A stretch of DNA of 64,000 nucleotides, taken from assembly GCF_003730295.1 (NCBI RefSeq), contig NZ_QTSZ01000007.1:1-64000 (forward strand). The letters are read 5' to 3'. The stretch's first letter is position 1. Each line of letters starts with the position of its first letter. Position numbers and translations under genes: made by a program. The notes beneath the pieces were generated by a model. It did not search any database and had not been told where the DNA came from. It worked only from the letters and a program-made list of their open reading frames with translations. This document shows positions 63,119 to 64,000 of the stretch, in pieces. Source of the stretch: Ornithinibacillus gellani. Lineage in GTDB: Bacteria > Bacillota > Bacilli > Bacillales > Amphibacillaceae.

Positions 63119-64000
63119 ATGAAATTTATTATTCAGCGGGATACGTTGATTTCAAGTGTACAGGATGTCATGAAGGCTGTTTCTCCAAGAACGGCAATCC
63201 CAATTTTGACAGGTATTAAACTGGTAGCAAAACAACATGGAATAACATTAACAGGTAGTGATTCTGATATTTCAATTGAATCTTACATACCAGCAGAATC
63301 AGATGGCATCGTATATGTGGAAGATATTGAAGAAGGAAGTATTGTTTTACAGGCACGTTACTTTCCAGATATTATTCGTAAGCTTCCTGAAAAAACAGTT
63401 GAAATCCATGTCGATGATCAGTTAAAGGTAACGATTCGATCTGGAAACGCGGAATATAACTTAAATGGTCTGGATGCAGAAGAATATCCACAGCTTCCGC
63501 AGGTGAATACGGATGATAGCTTTGATATGCCAATAGATTTACTAAAAGGTATGATCAAACAGACTGTTTTTGCTGTATCCACGATGGAAACACGCCCGAT
63601 TCTAACAGGGGTAAATATTAGCTTGGAAAATGGCGAATTGCATTTCACGGCAACAGATAGCCATCGACTTGCATCTCGTAAACTGCCGATTTCTAGTACA
63701 AGCTTAAGCTTTTCTAATATTGTTGTTCCTGGAAAGAGCTTAAATGAGCTGAATAAAATTTTAAATGACAATGAAGAAACGGTAGAAATCAGTGTAACCA
63801 ATAATCAAATTCTTTTCCGTACGAAGCATTTAAATTTTCTATCCAGATTATTGGATGGAACGTATCCGGAAACTTCCAGATTGATTCCAGAACAAAGCAA
63901 AACAACGATTAAAGCTCATACAAAAAATTTAATTCACACCATCGACCGTGCATCTTTATTGGCTCGGGAGGAAAGTGGAAATATTGTACGCCTGGCAACA
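63119..64000 (+). CDS. dnaN: DNA polymerase III beta sliding clamp (partial, cut by window end)
   Basis: The first 294 codons of the sliding clamp. MKFIIQRDTLISSVQDVMKAVSPRTAIPILTGI opens domain 1, with LTATDSHRLASRKLPI in domain 2. GGAGGAT upstream of ATG at 63119. It runs off the right end in frame with no stop. Confidence 0.97.
   Translation, partial: MKFIIQRDTLISSVQDVMKAVSPRTAIPILTGIKLVAKQHGITLTGSDSDISIESYIPAESDGIVYVEDIEEGSIVLQARYFPDIIRKLPEKTVEIHVDDQLKVTIRSGNAEYNLNGLDAEEYPQLPQVNTDDSFDMPIDLLKGMIKQTVFAVSTMETRPILTGVNISLENGELHFTATDSHRLASRKLPISSTSLSFSNIVVPGKSLNELNKILNDNEETVEISVTNNQILFRTKHLNFLSRLLDGTYPETSRLIPEQSKTTIKAHTKNLIHTIDRASLLAREESGNIVRLAT

Overview
The window is about 64 kb of chromosome from a low-GC, spore-forming Bacillaceae, probably a halotolerant lineage near Oceanobacillus or Virgibacillus (inference from gene order and protein resemblance, not searched). 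It runs leftward from the replication origin. The right end holds rpmH, an inserted map gene, dnaA (TTG start) and the 5' part of dnaN, with DnaA boxes on both sides of dnaA and a DnaA-trio/AT-rich unwinding region between dnaA and dnaN. No rRNA, tRNA or CRISPR array was seen.

Layout, left to right. (1) 1-4941: end of an AT-rich integrated element carrying a radC remnant, a two-gene leftward operon (RusA-like protein and winged-helix-like protein), a divergent Xre regulator, a 47-residue ORF and a large serine recombinase. It abuts the 3' end of rlmH at a site resembling the SCC attachment site, and the recombinase frame runs through the junction into antisense rlmH. (2) 5.5-19 kb: genes that break the usual htrC-rlmH neighbourhood: a DedA protein, a D,D-carboxypeptidase, an acetyltransferase pair, anaerobic nrdDG with NrdR-like and Fnr-like boxes, an acidic lipoprotein, a pterin dehydratase, a formate/nitrite transporter, an ABC exporter and a DoxX protein. 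Three loci of 21-bp arrays with shared stem-loops, and a tandem structured 154-bp repeat, lie here. (3) 19-26 kb: the walRKHIJ-htrC operon. (4) 26-33 kb: an M23 peptidase, dnaC, rplI, gdpP and a DUF2232 protein. (5) 33-39.5 kb: modABC with a divergent HTH/binding-protein regulator, ogt, and a tetR/DUF5692 pair flanked by two copies of the rpsR tail and terminator. (6) 39.6-51 kb: rpsF-ssb-rpsR, ychF, mscS, yyaC, a cysteine-desulfurase-like gene, parA-parB, noc and rsmG, with parS sites. (7) 51-59.8 kb: mnmG, mnmE, then 2.8 kb of degraded DNA (DnaA-box cluster, Bacillaceae palindromic repeat, a small zinc-ribbon gene with a non-standard start, an inverted dnaA fragment, a 51-bp tandem array), then jag, yidC, rnpA and rpmH.

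The functional core is origin biology. DnaA acts at oriC; DnaN and DnaC serve the fork; ParA/ParB with three parS sites and Noc with a perfect Noc-box organise the origin; YidC, Jag, RnpA and L34 sit in the conserved leftward operon. WalRK controls wall homeostasis, and GdpP controls c-di-AMP. The unusual parts are the rlmH element with a chimeric recombinase tail, the 21-bp repeat/stem-loop loci, extra DnaA-box clusters about 7 kb and 44 kb from dnaA, and the dnaA fragment. The calls rest on reading sequence and remembered family features; no database search was run.
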